Shown here piece after piece: positions 26,921 to 35,865 of a stretch of DNA of 64,000 bases (within the stretch, counting starts at the first letter, position 1; each line of letters starts with the position of its first letter). A program made the translations under genes and the position numbers. This DNA is from Pontiellaceae bacterium B12227 (GTDB lineage: Bacteria; Verrucomicrobiota; Kiritimatiellia; Kiritimatiellales; Pontiellaceae): positions 62,001 to 126,000 of the forward strand of contig JAROAZ010000017.1 in NCBI GenBank assembly GCA_029432775.1. Reading direction: 5' to 3'. The notes beneath the pieces are model-generated. The model worked only from the letters and a program-made list of their open reading frames with translations. It ran no database searches and was not told where the DNA came from.

Positions 26921-27965
26921 CGTTTTTTTCCTTGTTTCGACGGGCCGTGCGGATGCGGCGCATGGCTTTAAAGCTGATGAGCTTTTTGTTGTCTTCGTCC
27001 CATAGATGGATAAAGAGCGATTTAAAACTTTTGCGGACGCCCATGGGGGGAATGTGCTGCAGTTTCTGAATTTCGTCGTGGCAGGGTTGCAGGTTGTAGT
27101 TCGGAATCGAGGGATTCAGGTGGTGAATATGGTGCAGGCCGATGTTGCCGCTGAACCACTGAGCGATTTTCGGGAGCTTGTAGTAGGAGCTACCTTCCAG
27201 AGCGGCCTTGAGAGAGTCGCGGACGTCGTTGCGCTCCCAGTAGACTTCTTCGTACTGATGCTGCACATAGAACAGCCAGACGCCGAGCGTGGCGGCAATA
27301 ATGACGATGGGAATTTGAATGGCTAAGTAAGTTTTGTAGCCGATGGTTGCGCCGGCGAGGACAAAAAGCAGCAGCAGGGCCAGATTAGTGATGTAAACGC
27401 TGAGCCGTCCTTTGTGTTCAATCTCTTTCTGTGAAAAGCGGTGAAAGATCAGGAAGACGTAGGAGGGGCCCACGCCGAACATAAAAAACGGATTGCGGAA
27501 GATCCGATAGATGATGCGCTTGAGCTTCGGGGCCGTAATATATTCTTCAACCGTCAGCGTCCAGATATCGCCGACTCCGCGTTTATCCAGATTCCCGGCA
27601 GTGGCATGATGCCTGATGTGCGCCTGGCCCCAGTCCCGGAAAGGCGAATGAGCAAGGATTCCGGTAAAATAGCCGACCAGTGTATTGGCCCACTTCGATT
27701 TAAAATAGGAGGAGTGGCAGCAGTCGTGGAAAATAATAAAAATACGCACCAGGAAGGGGCCGGCAAGCAGTATGGCCAGAATGCCGAGCCAGTTAGGCAG
27801 ATCGGTCTTAAATGAATAGATGGCCAAAGCCCAGAGGGCAAAATAAGGGATCAGGGTATTAGACATCTGCCAGGCGGCGGCCCCTCTTCCGGGTGTGGTG
27901 AACGGAAGAATAATCTTGTTCAGCGCCTGTCTGGATATCGGTTCTTGGTTTGTACTGTCATTCAT
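26910..27965 (-). CDS. Membrane fatty acid desaturase
   Basis: A di-iron acyl-lipid desaturase of the inner membrane that would add double bonds to fatty acyl chains. The three histidine boxes are HDCCH (in FHDCCHSSYF), HIRHH (AHIRHHATAGN) and HHIHH (IGLHHIHHLNPSIPNY), separated by hydrophobic segments as usual. Length 351 residues. The best family fit is the omega-6 / DesA-like group. Such enzymes need oxygen, so if the organism is a strict anaerobe this gene is puzzling; microaerobic growth or an oxygen-responsive role are possible. It overlaps the DUF1456 gene by 11 bases. Confidence 0.9.
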   Translation of the reverse strand: MNDSTNQEPISRQALNKIILPFTTPGRGAAAWQMSNTLIPYFALWALAIYSFKTDLPNWLGILAILLAGPFLVRIFIIFHDCCHSSYFKSKWANTLVGYFTGILAHSPFRDWGQAHIRHHATAGNLDKRGVGDIWTLTVEEYITAPKLKRIIYRIFRNPFFMFGVGPSYVFLIFHRFSQKEIEHKGRLSVYITNLALLLLFVLAGATIGYKTYLAIQIPIVIIAATLGVWLFYVQHQYEEVYWERNDVRDSLKAALEGSSYYKLPKIAQWFSGNIGLHHIHHLNPSIPNYNLQPCHDEIQKLQHIPPMGVRKSFKSLFIHLWDEDNKKLISFKAMRRIRTARRNKEKNDDQ

Positions 27966-28164
27966 GCGGTTCGCTCTCTAATTCCGGGATTCGCGAACTG
28001 TTCAGTCTGCAATCACAGGGTGGTTCAGCGGATAACGTACCGAAAAGGTATGGTTGCGCGAGCATAATCGTCCAGTTTGGTTGATCCGTTTTTGGTTTTG
28101 CCTCTAAAGAGGCTTTCCGCTTAACTCCTCCGCTCATCCAATAACCCGGAAGAACTGATTTCCA

Positions 28165-29508
28165 ATGTTTGATAATTTATCCACAGCACTACAGAAAACC
28201 TTCAAGAATCTGCGCGGCTACGGCAAGCTGACCGAGAAAAACGTTAAGGATTCCATGCGCGAAGTGCGTATGGCCCTGCTGGAAGCGGATGTAAACTTCA
28301 AGGTCGCCCGCGATTTTGTGAAAAAGGTGCAGGAATCCTGCATGGGCGAAGAGGTGATGGGCAGCATCACACCCGGCCAGCTGGTCGTGAAGCGCGTGCA
28401 GGACGAGCTCGAAGAGCTGCTCGGTGGCGCCCATAAAGAATTTGATCTTACGGGCAATCCAGCTTCAGTCATGATGATGGGGCTGCACGGATCTGGTAAA
28501 ACCACCTCCTCCGGTAAGCTGGCGCTGCGCTGGAAAAAGTCCGGCCGCCGCGTTTTGCTGGTGGCCTGCGATATCCGCCGTCCGGCTGCGGTGGAGCAGT
28601 TGATGATTCTGGCAGGGCAGGTGGGATGCGATGTCATTGGCCCGGAGCCGGGCGAGACGGTTCCAATGCTGGGGAAGCGTGCTGCTCAATATGCCAAAGA
28701 CGGTAAGTATGATGTTGTGATCTATGATACAGGCGGCCGTTTTCAGGTGGACGACGAGTTGGTGCAGGAACTGAAAGAGTTCAGCGAATACACCGAGCCG
28801 AAGAACCGTGTGCTGGTGCTCGATGCCGCGATTGGGCAGGAATCGGTGAATGTGGCGGAAACCTTTCGCGATGCCGTCGGCCTGACCGGTTTGATTCTAA
28901 CGAAGCTCGATGGTGATGCCCGTGGCGGTGCCGCGCTTTCGGTTCATGCGGTGACAGGTTGCCCGGTGCTGATGACCGGTTCCGGCGAAAAGATGGAAGA
29001 TCTGGAGCCGTTTTATCCAGACCGCATGGCTTCCCGTATTCTCGGTATGGGCGATGTAGTCAGCTTTGTGGAAAAGGCGCAGGGACTGGTGGATCAGGAT
29101 CAGGCCATGAAGATGCAGGAAAAGCTGATGAAAAATCAGATGGACCTGGAAGACTTCCTCTCCCAGATCCAGCAGATGAAACAGCTGGGCCCGATGAGCA
29201 ATCTTTTCGATATGATGCCCGGCGATGCCATGAAAATGGATCAGAAGAAGAAGGATGCCATTGCGACGGCTTCGGAACTCGAAATGAAGAAGTTTGAGTC
29301 CATCATTCAGAGTATGACCAAATGGGAACGCCGCAATCCGAAGAAGATCGATCGGTCGCGCCGGCTGCGTATTGCAGCGGGCTGTGGACGCAAGTTTCAA
29401 GATGTCAACCAGTTGCTTAAGCGATTCGAGCAAATGGGTAAAATGGGCAAGCAGTTCAAAAAGATGGAAAAAAGGTTGCGGCACATGAAGAAGTTCACTA
29501 CAAAGTAG
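28165..29508 (+). CDS. ffh: Signal recognition particle protein Ffh
   Basis: The SRP GTPase that directs membrane proteins to the translocon. The N domain (MFDNLSTALQKTFKNLRGYGKLTEKNV), the G domain with GLHGSGKTTSSGKLAL (about 106) and TKLDGDARGGAALS, and the Met-rich M domain (MKMQEKLMKNQMDLEDFLSQIQQMKQLGPM) are complete; 447 residues is normal. The usual DTAGR of the G3 motif reads DTGGR (YDTGGRFQVDDEL). The ATG lies within a decayed iterated palindrome (TTCCAATGTTTGATA, 28160-28174), and no clear Shine-Dalgarno sequence precedes it. First gene of the translation block. Confidence 0.96.
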   Translation: MFDNLSTALQKTFKNLRGYGKLTEKNVKDSMREVRMALLEADVNFKVARDFVKKVQESCMGEEVMGSITPGQLVVKRVQDELEELLGGAHKEFDLTGNPASVMMMGLHGSGKTTSSGKLALRWKKSGRRVLLVACDIRRPAAVEQLMILAGQVGCDVIGPEPGETVPMLGKRAAQYAKDGKYDVVIYDTGGRFQVDDELVQELKEFSEYTEPKNRVLVLDAAIGQESVNVAETFRDAVGLTGLILTKLDGDARGGAALSVHAVTGCPVLMTGSGEKMEDLEPFYPDRMASRILGMGDVVSFVEKAQGLVDQDQAMKMQEKLMKNQMDLEDFLSQIQQMKQLGPMSNLFDMMPGDAMKMDQKKKDAIATASELEMKKFESIIQSMTKWERRNPKKIDRSRRLRIAAGCGRKFQDVNQLLKRFEQMGKMGKQFKKMEKRLRHMKKFTTK

Positions 29509-29552
29509 CCCCTTTACCCCAAATAGCGGGAAAATTTACGGAGAGAAACAAC

Positions 29553-29909
29553 ATGGCAGTAAAAATTCGACTTCGCAGAATGGGCAGCAGAAACGCCGCA
29601 TTCTATCGTGTAATTGTTCAGGACGGACGCTTTGCTCCGACTGGCCGGTTCATTGAAACCCTCGGTTGGTACGACCCCAAGCAGGAAGGCAACAACTTCT
29701 CGCTGAACCTGGATCGTGTGAACCACTGGCTCGAAAACGGCGCACAGCCTTCGGACACCGCTAAAAGCCTGATCAAAAAGGCTGCAGCTCTTCCGGTTGA
29801 AAAAGCGGTTACCGGTGAAGTAACTGAAGAAGAAGTTCCGGCTGCTGCTGTTGAAGCAGAAGAAGCCGCAGAAGAAGTTGCTGAAGAAGCGACTGAAGAA
29901 AAAGCCTAA
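29553..29909 (+). CDS. rpsP: 30S ribosomal protein S16 with acidic tail
   Basis: Residues 1-80 match S16 (AVKIRLRRMGSRNAAFYRVIVQD and FIETLGWYDP). The remaining 38 residues are an Ala/Glu-rich acidic extension (EEVPAAAVEAEEAAEEVAEE), unusual for an rRNA-binding protein but seen in some PVC and Bacteroidetes S16 proteins. A GGAG ribosome binding site is present. The stop is 3 bases before khpA. No iterated palindrome in the gene, as in the other highly expressed genes here. Confidence 0.95.
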   Translation: MAVKIRLRRMGSRNAAFYRVIVQDGRFAPTGRFIETLGWYDPKQEGNNFSLNLDRVNHWLENGAQPSDTAKSLIKKAAALPVEKAVTGEVTEEEVPAAAVEAEEAAEEVAEEATEEKA

Positions 29910-29912
29910 GTA

Positions 29913-30143
29913 ATGAAGCAGATTCTTGAATCCATTGCTAAATCTCTGGTGGATGCTCCCAACGAAGTGCAGATCACCGAGGTTGACGGCGAAAAGACCA
30001 TCATCTTTGAGTTGCGTTGCAACGCCAAGGACGTCGGTAAGATTATCGGAAAGAGCGGCAAGACGGTTGGTGCCATGCGTACCATCATGAACTCGATGGC
30101 CGCCAAGCAGGGCCGCAAGGCCATGCTCGAAGTGGTCGACTAA
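29913..30143 (+). CDS. khpA: KH-domain RNA-binding protein KhpA
   Basis: A 76-residue single KH domain with the RNA-binding GxxG loop in VGKIIGKSGKTVGAMR. This is the small KH protein that regularly follows rpsP (YlqC in Bacillus) and acts with KhpB/EloR in RNA regulation of cell shape in Firmicutes. The family and position are clear; the local role is inferred. A strong terminator follows at 30171. Confidence 0.93.
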   Translation: MKQILESIAKSLVDAPNEVQITEVDGEKTIIFELRCNAKDVGKIIGKSGKTVGAMRTIMNSMAAKQGRKAMLEVVD

Positions 30144-30170
30144 AGCGTTTCCAATCTTTGGGAACGACGA

Positions 30171-30198
30171 AAAGAGCGGCATCGCCGCTCTTTTTTTC
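30171..30198 (+). terminator. Rho-independent terminator after khpA
   Basis: AAAGAGCGGC, loop ATC, GCCGCTCTTT (10-bp perfect stem) followed by a run of T. It separates rpsP-khpA from trmD. A near copy of the iterated palindrome with one extra G is at 30149-30164. Confidence 0.92.
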
Positions 30199-30201
30199 TT
30201 T

Positions 30202-30273
30202 AACCACAAGATGCACAAGGATCACAACGTACACGAGAGTATGCATTTTGTGTCTTTTGAGCATTTTGTGGTT
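30202..30273. repeat. Imperfect palindrome in the position where rimM is expected
   Basis: AACCACAAGATGCACAAGG on the left pairs, with few mismatches, with CTTTTGAGCATTTTGTGGTT on the right (about 72 bp in all). It ends 9 bases before the trmD start and leaves no clear Shine-Dalgarno sequence. Confidence 0.7.
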
Positions 30274-30282
30274 TGATTATTG

Positions 30283-31002
30283 ATGATGAGTGATTTGCTT
30301 AAAGTTGATGTGATTACCCTGTTCCCCGGAATGCTGACCGGCTTCCTGGGGGAGAGCATGATGAAGCGGGCTTCCAGTGCGGGGCTGGTGCAGTTCAATG
30401 TGGTCAATCCGCGCGACTTCACAACGGATAAGCACAACACGACCGATGATCGACCTTTCGGCGGCGGTCCGGGCATGGTGATGAAGTGCGAACCGTTGTT
30501 TGCAGCCATTGAATCGGTCCGGACGCCAGAGAGTCGGGTCATCCTGATGACCCCGTCCGGGAAGACCTTCTGCCAGGCGGATGCCAAACGGCTTTCCAAT
30601 GATTGGAACCATCTTATTTTTGTTTGTGGGCATTATGAAGGCGTGGACCAGCGTGTGATTGATACAGTGATCGATGAAGAGATTTCCATTGGCGACTACG
30701 TGCTGACCAACGGGGCGCTTTCGGCCACGGTGGTGATTGATGCGGTGGCCCGTTTACGGCCCGGCGTGCTCGGCGGTGGTGAGGTGGCCACGGAGGATGA
30801 ATCCTTTTCTTCCGGGTTGCTGGAATTTCCCCAATATACCCGTCCTCCCGAATTCAGGGGGATGAAAGTGCCGGAAATCCTCTTTTCGGGGGACCACGGA
30901 AAAATTGCAGAATGGCGCCATGAGCAGGCGCTGAAACGTACAAAAGAGCGCCGGAGCGACTTATTGTTGAATTCGGAAGAAAATGGCGAAAACAACGCTT
31001 GA
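30283..31002 (+). CDS. trmD: tRNA (guanine-N1)-methyltransferase TrmD
   Basis: TrmD methylates G37 of tRNAs read by certain codons and prevents frameshifts. Starts at ATG 30283 or 30286 ([16 protein letters not shown]). The SPOUT knot is visible: [27 protein letters not shown], and [22 protein letters not shown], with [14 protein letters not shown] in the C-terminal domain. About 239 residues, as usual. The iterated palindrome at 30594 reads SNDWN immediately before the cofactor-binding strand. A terminator and a long palindrome lie upstream, so it probably has its own promoter. Confidence 0.95.
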   Translation: MMSDLLKVDVITLFPGMLTGFLGESMMKRASSAGLVQFNVVNPRDFTTDKHNTTDDRPFGGGPGMVMKCEPLFAAIESVRTPESRVILMTPSGKTFCQADAKRLSNDWNHLIFVCGHYEGVDQRVIDTVIDEEISIGDYVLTNGALSATVVIDAVARLRPGVLGGGEVATEDESFSSGLLEFPQYTRPPEFRGMKVPEILFSGDHGKIAEWRHEQALKRTKERRSDLLLNSEENGENNA

Positions 31003-31065
31003 CCGCTCAAGCAGGATGGCTATTATCTAGCGCTCTTTGAATAAATCCAGAAGTGAGAGACTTTT

Positions 31066-31413
31066 ATGAACACTGTAGAAAAAATCAGCCAGGAACAGGC
31101 CACTCAAGAACGTCATCCCGATTTCGTAATCGGCGACACGATTCGCGTTCACTATAAAATTAAAGAAGGCGGAAAAGAACGTGTTCAGGTTTACACCGGA
31201 ACCGTGATTGCCCGTAAAGGCGGTGGAGTGATGGAATCCATTACTGTGCGTCGTATTTCCTACGGTGAAGGCGTTGAGCGTATCTTCCCGTTGAACAGCC
31301 CGAACATCGATAAGATCGAGATCGAGCGTCATGGTAAAGTACGCCGTGCGAAACTCTACTACCTGCGCGATCTGGCGGGTAAGAAAGCCCGTATTAAAGA
31401 ACGCCGCGTCTAG
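31066..31413 (+). CDS. rplS: 50S ribosomal protein L19
   Basis: 115 residues, full length. [23 protein letters not shown] and [21 protein letters not shown] are characteristic; the C terminus is [21 protein letters not shown]. It follows trmD by 63 bases. No iterated palindrome. Confidence 0.97.
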   Translation: MNTVEKISQEQATQERHPDFVIGDTIRVHYKIKEGGKERVQVYTGTVIARKGGGVMESITVRRISYGEGVERIFPLNSPNIDKIEIERHGKVRRAKLYYLRDLAGKKARIKERRV

Positions 31414-31414
31414 T

Positions 31415-31483
31415 AATTGCCGATTGCTGATTGCCGATTTTGGACTTACTAAACCGGCAATCGAAAATCATCAGTCGACAATG
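31415..31483. repeat. Imperfect palindrome that contains the rnhB start codon
   Basis: Left arm ATTGCCGATTGCTGATT (from 31416) matches the reverse of the right arm at 31466-31482 in 14 of 17 positions. The right arm includes the first two bases of the rnhB ATG. Confidence 0.6.
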
Positions 31484-32125
31484 AAAAATCCCGATGTCCT
31501 GCTTTATGAAAAAGAAGCCTGGGCGTCGGGCTTTTTGCGTTTGGCCGGAATTGATGAAGCCGGGCGCGGCCCGCTGGCCGGTCCGGTGGTGGCCGGGGCC
31601 GTCATCTTTGATCCCGACTACATTCGGAAAGAGCTGGTTCCAATCTTTGGAAAACTGACTGACTCCAAAGCAATGAGTGAGAAGTGGCGCGAACACTTTT
31701 TCCAAACATTGGAAGTATCCGATTCCGTTCGGATCGGGGTGGGGGTCATTGAACCTGCTGAGATTGACGAGATCAATATTCTCCGTGCCACGCACAAAGC
31801 CATGGGTCATGCTGCCGCTCAGGTGAAGGCTGACTTCGCGCTGGTGGACGGGTTGCCTGTTAAGGGCCTCCCCTGTGAGCACCAGGCCATTGTTAAGGGC
31901 GATGCCCTTTCGATATCCATTTCCGCGGCGAGCATCATTGCGAAAGTCACACGCGACCGGATGATGGTGGCGCTGGATGCCGAATTTCCGGAATACGGTT
32001 TTGCCAAGCACAAGGGCTATGGAACCAAACAGCATCTGGAAGCCCTGCGCAGGCACGGGGCCATTCCCGCGCACCGCCAATCCTTTCGCCCGGTTTCCGA
32101 GCTGAATCAGGATGAGCTGTTTTAG
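31481..32125 (+). CDS. rnhB: Ribonuclease HII
   Basis: Removes RNA from RNA-DNA hybrids and misincorporated ribonucleotides. The start at 31481 gives 214 residues. The catalytic signature LAGIDEAGRGPLAGPVVAGAVI holds the Asp-Glu pair, ALVDGLPV gives another acidic residue, and SISAASIIAKVTRDRMM and GYGTKQHLEALRRHG are conserved. Exact iterated palindromes at 31638 (VPIFGKL) and 31700 (FQTLE) lie 62 bases apart in the insert after DPDY. No Shine-Dalgarno sequence is visible, since a palindrome occupies the upstream bases. Position after rplS is as in many bacteria. Confidence 0.95.
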   Translation: MKNPDVLLYEKEAWASGFLRLAGIDEAGRGPLAGPVVAGAVIFDPDYIRKELVPIFGKLTDSKAMSEKWREHFFQTLEVSDSVRIGVGVIEPAEIDEINILRATHKAMGHAAAQVKADFALVDGLPVKGLPCEHQAIVKGDALSISISAASIIAKVTRDRMMVALDAEFPEYGFAKHKGYGTKQHLEALRRHGAIPAHRQSFRPVSELNQDELF

Positions 32126-32195
32126 GGGCACGAAAAATACGGGTTAGCACCGCGTATAATCCGGGTTGATCTGTGTTGGTCGGTGGCTTGATGCT

Positions 32196-32657
32196 CTACC
32201 CAATGAGGCCGCGGATCGTTTCCAAACCAATTTCTTCAAGCCATGCTGATTCTGTATCGAGCATGGCCTTTTTCTTTTCGGGGGTATCGTCTTCGGCACC
32301 GGAGAGGTGATCGAAGCCGTGGGCGATGTAGAGAGCGAGCTCGTAGTCGGCTCCGTTCTGTTCGGGGCCGATCTGCAGGGCGCGGTCGATATTGATGATC
32401 AGATCGCCGGTGAAGCCTTCGTCCTCGCCCGGAACGGGATCATAGCGAAAGCTGATGACGTCTGTGGGACGGTCTTTGCCGAAGTATTCCAGATTGGCCG
32501 GAACAATGCCTTCGTCATCGGTGAGGACCACGCAGACTTCGTTCCAGGCATTGGAAGTTCTCGGTTCCAGCCGTTTTCCAAGCCACTCAGACAGCTTTTG
32601 TATTTTCGTCAGCTGTAGCGGATGTTTTGTTTGTTGATTTAGCAGTGTTATTATCAT
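32196..32657 (-). CDS. ybeY: Endoribonuclease YbeY
   Basis: YbeY is a metal-dependent RNase for 16S rRNA maturation and ribosome quality control. RPTDVISFRYDP is the conserved strand, and the zinc site is HGFDHLSGAEDD, with two His; the third ligand of HGxxHLxGxxH is Asp here, a substitution I recall from Bacteroidetes proteins. Length 153 residues. Its start lies inside the end of the upstream pgpH gene (71-base overlap), so the two are translationally linked. An exact iterated palindrome at 32542 reads SNAWN. Confidence 0.9.
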   Translation of the reverse strand: MIITLLNQQTKHPLQLTKIQKLSEWLGKRLEPRTSNAWNEVCVVLTDDEGIVPANLEYFGKDRPTDVISFRYDPVPGEDEGFTGDLIINIDRALQIGPEQNGADYELALYIAHGFDHLSGAEDDTPEKKKAMLDTESAWLEEIGLETIRGLIG

Positions 32658-34890
32658 CGTCTTTGGGGTACGGGATGCGCCCGTGGAGCATGTTGGACAG
32701 GGAGAAGATGAAGGACTGTTTTACCACGTTGATCTGGGCCATGGTCAGGTTGGCAAAGTCCATCTGGCCATCACGGATCTTCATGGAAAAAATGTCGTCC
32801 ATCAGGTTGGATATCTTTTGCGGTGTCGGTTTTTCGATGGAGCGGGCCGCCGCTTCGGAGGCATCAGCCAGCGAAAGGATGGCCATTTCCGGGCTTACCG
32901 CCGGAGCGCCGCCATAGCGGAAGTCGGAATCGTTGATGATATCTTTCATCGAGCCGCCATTGCCTTCTTTGGCATTCTGCTTGGCCTTGTGGTAGAAGAA
33001 TGAAATCAGGCCGTTACCGTGGTGCTGTTCAATGGCATCCATGATGGGCTGCGGAAGTTTATGTCGTTTGGCCAGCGTAAGTCCTTCTTTAACGTGCGAG
33101 GAGATTACCAGTGCGCTCATATGCGGGGAGAGCTCGTCGTGCGGGTTTTCCTTGTGCTGAATGTTCTCCGTAAAGAACTCGGGCTTCGCCATTTTTCCGA
33201 TGTCGTGGTAGTAGGCACAGACTCGGATGAGCAGGGAGTTGGCTCCGATGGCTTCGGCGGCGTTCTGGGCCAGCGTGGCGACCATGAGCGAGTGGTGATA
33301 GGTTCCGGGCGCCTGGATGGCCATTTTCTGCAGGAGCGGGTGGCCCATGTCGGAGAGTTCGAGCAGGGTGATGTCGGTGGTGATTTTAAATATTTTTTCA
33401 AACACCGGAATCAGCAGCAACGTCAGCACCGTGGCCAGCATGCCGGACAGAATGGCGGCCACAATCTGACCGATCAGCACGGGAACAACCGGGCGGTTCA
33501 GGATGGCGGATACCAGCACGAAAAGAACTTTGACTGCGCAGATCCAGAGGCCGGCCCGGAACAGGCTGGCTCGGCGGTGTACATTCCGGACTGAACTCGT
33601 TGCGGTGATCGTGACGAGGATGCCGAGGGCAAACACATTAAACGACTGGTCGTAGAGTACGGCCATGGCAAAACTGCACCAGAAGCCGAGTGTAACGGCA
33701 GCGCTTCCTCCCAGCAGAATGCCGGCGAGCAGCACCGCGAGCGCATAGGGCACAAGGAACATCAGGAGTGAGGGGTCGATGAGGGTGAATTGAACCGATA
33801 GGTAGGTGAGCAGCCGTGCGATTCCCAGCGTGAAGAGTGAGAGCAGCATCAGGAGCAGCAGTTTGTCGGGTTGGCGGAGCAGACGCGGATTGCCGACGCG
33901 CAGAATGACCGCCGTAGCAATCAGGCCGGCAAGCAGGAGTATGCCGTTACCGAGAATTTCAAGTGCCTGTTCCCATACGTCCTGATCGGCAACTCGTTGT
34001 TTCTCGTGCTGTTTCAGCAGGAGCAGGGTTTGCTGGGTGGCGGCATCGCCGGCGCGGGCAAGCAGGGTGCCGGAAGGGTATTGCTGGATGACGGGCTGGA
34101 CGGCTGCAGCCATTTCTTTTCGGGCAGTTGCCGTGGCGGGTTCGTCGTAGATCATGTTGTCCACGACAAAGATCGGAAGCAACCGGTTCAGCAGTAGTTG
34201 TTGGTTCTTATCCTGAAAACCTTCCGTTATGGCCCAGACGGCTTTTCGAGTGGAAAAGATATCCTTCTGGGAAACCGTGTGCTGTGCCCCGGTGTCGGAT
34301 GTCTTGAGAGTGAGCATCCGTTTCGAGTCATCGCGAAAAAGAGTAACCCGGGACTCGTCCGACATGATGCCCGAGCTCATCACTTCACCGATCGCCTTGA
34401 ACAGCTGAAGCTTGGTCGCCAGGAGTGTATTGGTCGGGAAAGTTGCGATCAGTTCGGTTGCATCCACCTTGGAACCGAGCAACAGGTCATTCATGGAGTT
34501 GATGTAGATCTGCTGTTGGTTTGTGCTCGCCGAGGCGAATTGTTCGACCTGTTGGAAGATAATGTCCACCATCTTGGCGGCACGGTCGGCCGGAATGGGG
34601 TCGATAGAGAAAACAGGAGGGACCGTGCTGGAAGCTTTGTTCCTGCTCAGCGAGGTTTCATAGAGATTCTCACATTCGAAATCCACTGATGCAACAATGG
34701 TGGAGGGGACCTTCTGGCCTTCGGAAATATCCGGCGTTCGCACAACACCATGACCAAAGAAAAGCCAGGTGACCAACAGCCAGAGCAGTACGCCGAGGCC
34801 GACGGCTTTGTAGGGCACATCCTGTTTGCGCTTCATTTCCGTTTTGCGTTCGGCGATACCTTTTTTCTTTTCTTTAAATAGTTTTTTCAC
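32587..34890 (-). CDS. 7TM-HD phosphodiesterase, PgpH family
   Basis: A membrane phosphodiesterase of the PgpH type, which in Listeria degrades cyclic di-AMP. The GTG start at 34890 has a GGAG site before it. Residues about 30-48 form the first membrane segment, an extracytoplasmic 7TMR-HDED domain follows (STVPPVFSIDPIPADRA), then seven membrane segments, and the cytoplasmic HD domain with YHHSLMVATL, AYYHDIGKMAKPEFF and EQHHGNG. 767 residues, normal for the family. It lies between phoH and ybeY, an order kept across many phyla. No exact iterated palindrome in 2.3 kb. Confidence 0.92.
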   Translation of the reverse strand: MKKLFKEKKKGIAERKTEMKRKQDVPYKAVGLGVLLWLLVTWLFFGHGVVRTPDISEGQKVPSTIVASVDFECENLYETSLSRNKASSTVPPVFSIDPIPADRAAKMVDIIFQQVEQFASASTNQQQIYINSMNDLLLGSKVDATELIATFPTNTLLATKLQLFKAIGEVMSSGIMSDESRVTLFRDDSKRMLTLKTSDTGAQHTVSQKDIFSTRKAVWAITEGFQDKNQQLLLNRLLPIFVVDNMIYDEPATATARKEMAAAVQPVIQQYPSGTLLARAGDAATQQTLLLLKQHEKQRVADQDVWEQALEILGNGILLLAGLIATAVILRVGNPRLLRQPDKLLLLMLLSLFTLGIARLLTYLSVQFTLIDPSLLMFLVPYALAVLLAGILLGGSAAVTLGFWCSFAMAVLYDQSFNVFALGILVTITATSSVRNVHRRASLFRAGLWICAVKVLFVLVSAILNRPVVPVLIGQIVAAILSGMLATVLTLLLIPVFEKIFKITTDITLLELSDMGHPLLQKMAIQAPGTYHHSLMVATLAQNAAEAIGANSLLIRVCAYYHDIGKMAKPEFFTENIQHKENPHDELSPHMSALVISSHVKEGLTLAKRHKLPQPIMDAIEQHHGNGLISFFYHKAKQNAKEGNGGSMKDIINDSDFRYGGAPAVSPEMAILSLADASEAAARSIEKPTPQKISNLMDDIFSMKIRDGQMDFANLTMAQINVVKQSFIFSLSNMLHGRIPYPKDDDNNTAKSTNKTSATADENTKAV

Positions 34891-34914
34891 GGTGGTTCTC
34901 CGTTAGAGCGGTTT

Positions 34915-35865
34915 TTAGAATGTCCGCTTGGCCTGATAGGCTTCAATGACTTTCTGAACAAGTGGATGGCGTACCACATCACGCTCGGAAAGTTCGCAGA
35001 TTTCCAATCCCTGGATGTTTGCAAGGATGGTACGGGCCTCCAGCAGGCCGGATGCTTTTTTGTTCGGGAGGTCGATCTGGGTGAGGTCACCCGTAATGGC
35101 GCACTTAGAATCGAACCCGAGGCGGGTCAGGAACATCAGCATTTGCTGAGGGGTTGTGTTTTGTGCCTCGTCGAGAATGACAAAGGCATGGTTGAGGGTG
35201 CGGCCGCGCATATAGGCCAGCGGGGCGACCTCGATGATGCCGCGTTCGATATAAGTTTCAATGGCTTCGGAAGGAAGCATGTCGTGCAGGGCATCATAGA
35301 GCGGTCTTAAATAGGGGGCGACTTTCTGTTGAAAGTCGCCGGGCAGAAAGCCGAGGTTTTCCCCGGCTTCTATGGCCGGCCGTGTGAGAATGATGCGGCT
35401 GACATCGTCGTTGAGCAGTGCCGAAACCGCCATGGCCATGGCAAGGTAGGTTTTGCCGGTGCCGGCGGGGCCGAGGCCGAAGGTGATGGCATTCTCAAGC
35501 ATGGCAGCGAGATAGACCTGCTGGCCAAGCGTTTTAGGGAAGATGGCCGGTTTGCGCGGGCTTACATCAATCCGGATGCTCGCGAGTTTTTCAAAGACCC
35601 GGTCGTCGCCGCGGTTGAGCGCCTCGTAGGCATAACCGACCGCAGTCCGGTCAAGGGGAGTCCGGTTGCGTGCAGTCCGCAACTCTTCAATGAAACCGGC
35701 CACCCTTTCCGTGGATTCTTCCGATCCCTGAATGGTTACACTCAGGTCGCGAGCAAGCAGTTCCAGAGTGAGATCTTTTTCGATCCGGTCTGTGAGCGGT
35801 TCCAGCAGAGCTCCGATTTCCCGGGCTTCGCTGGCGGTATCAAAATGTACTGTTGCTGTGTTCAT
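34915..35865 (-). CDS. phoH: PhoH family ATPase
   Basis: A P-loop ATPase related to helicase domain 1, probably an RNA helicase-associated factor that partners YbeY. The N-terminal KH-like part is followed by GPAGTGKT at residues 132-139, [41 protein letters not shown] (Walker B DEAQ) and [19 protein letters not shown]. 316 residues. Only a decayed iterated palindrome is present near 35001. First gene of phoH-pgpH-ybeY. Confidence 0.95.
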   Translation of the reverse strand: MNTATVHFDTASEAREIGALLEPLTDRIEKDLTLELLARDLSVTIQGSEESTERVAGFIEELRTARNRTPLDRTAVGYAYEALNRGDDRVFEKLASIRIDVSPRKPAIFPKTLGQQVYLAAMLENAITFGLGPAGTGKTYLAMAMAVSALLNDDVSRIILTRPAIEAGENLGFLPGDFQQKVAPYLRPLYDALHDMLPSEAIETYIERGIIEVAPLAYMRGRTLNHAFVILDEAQNTTPQQMLMFLTRLGFDSKCAITGDLTQIDLPNKKASGLLEARTILANIQGLEICELSERDVVRHPLVQKVIEAYQAKRTF

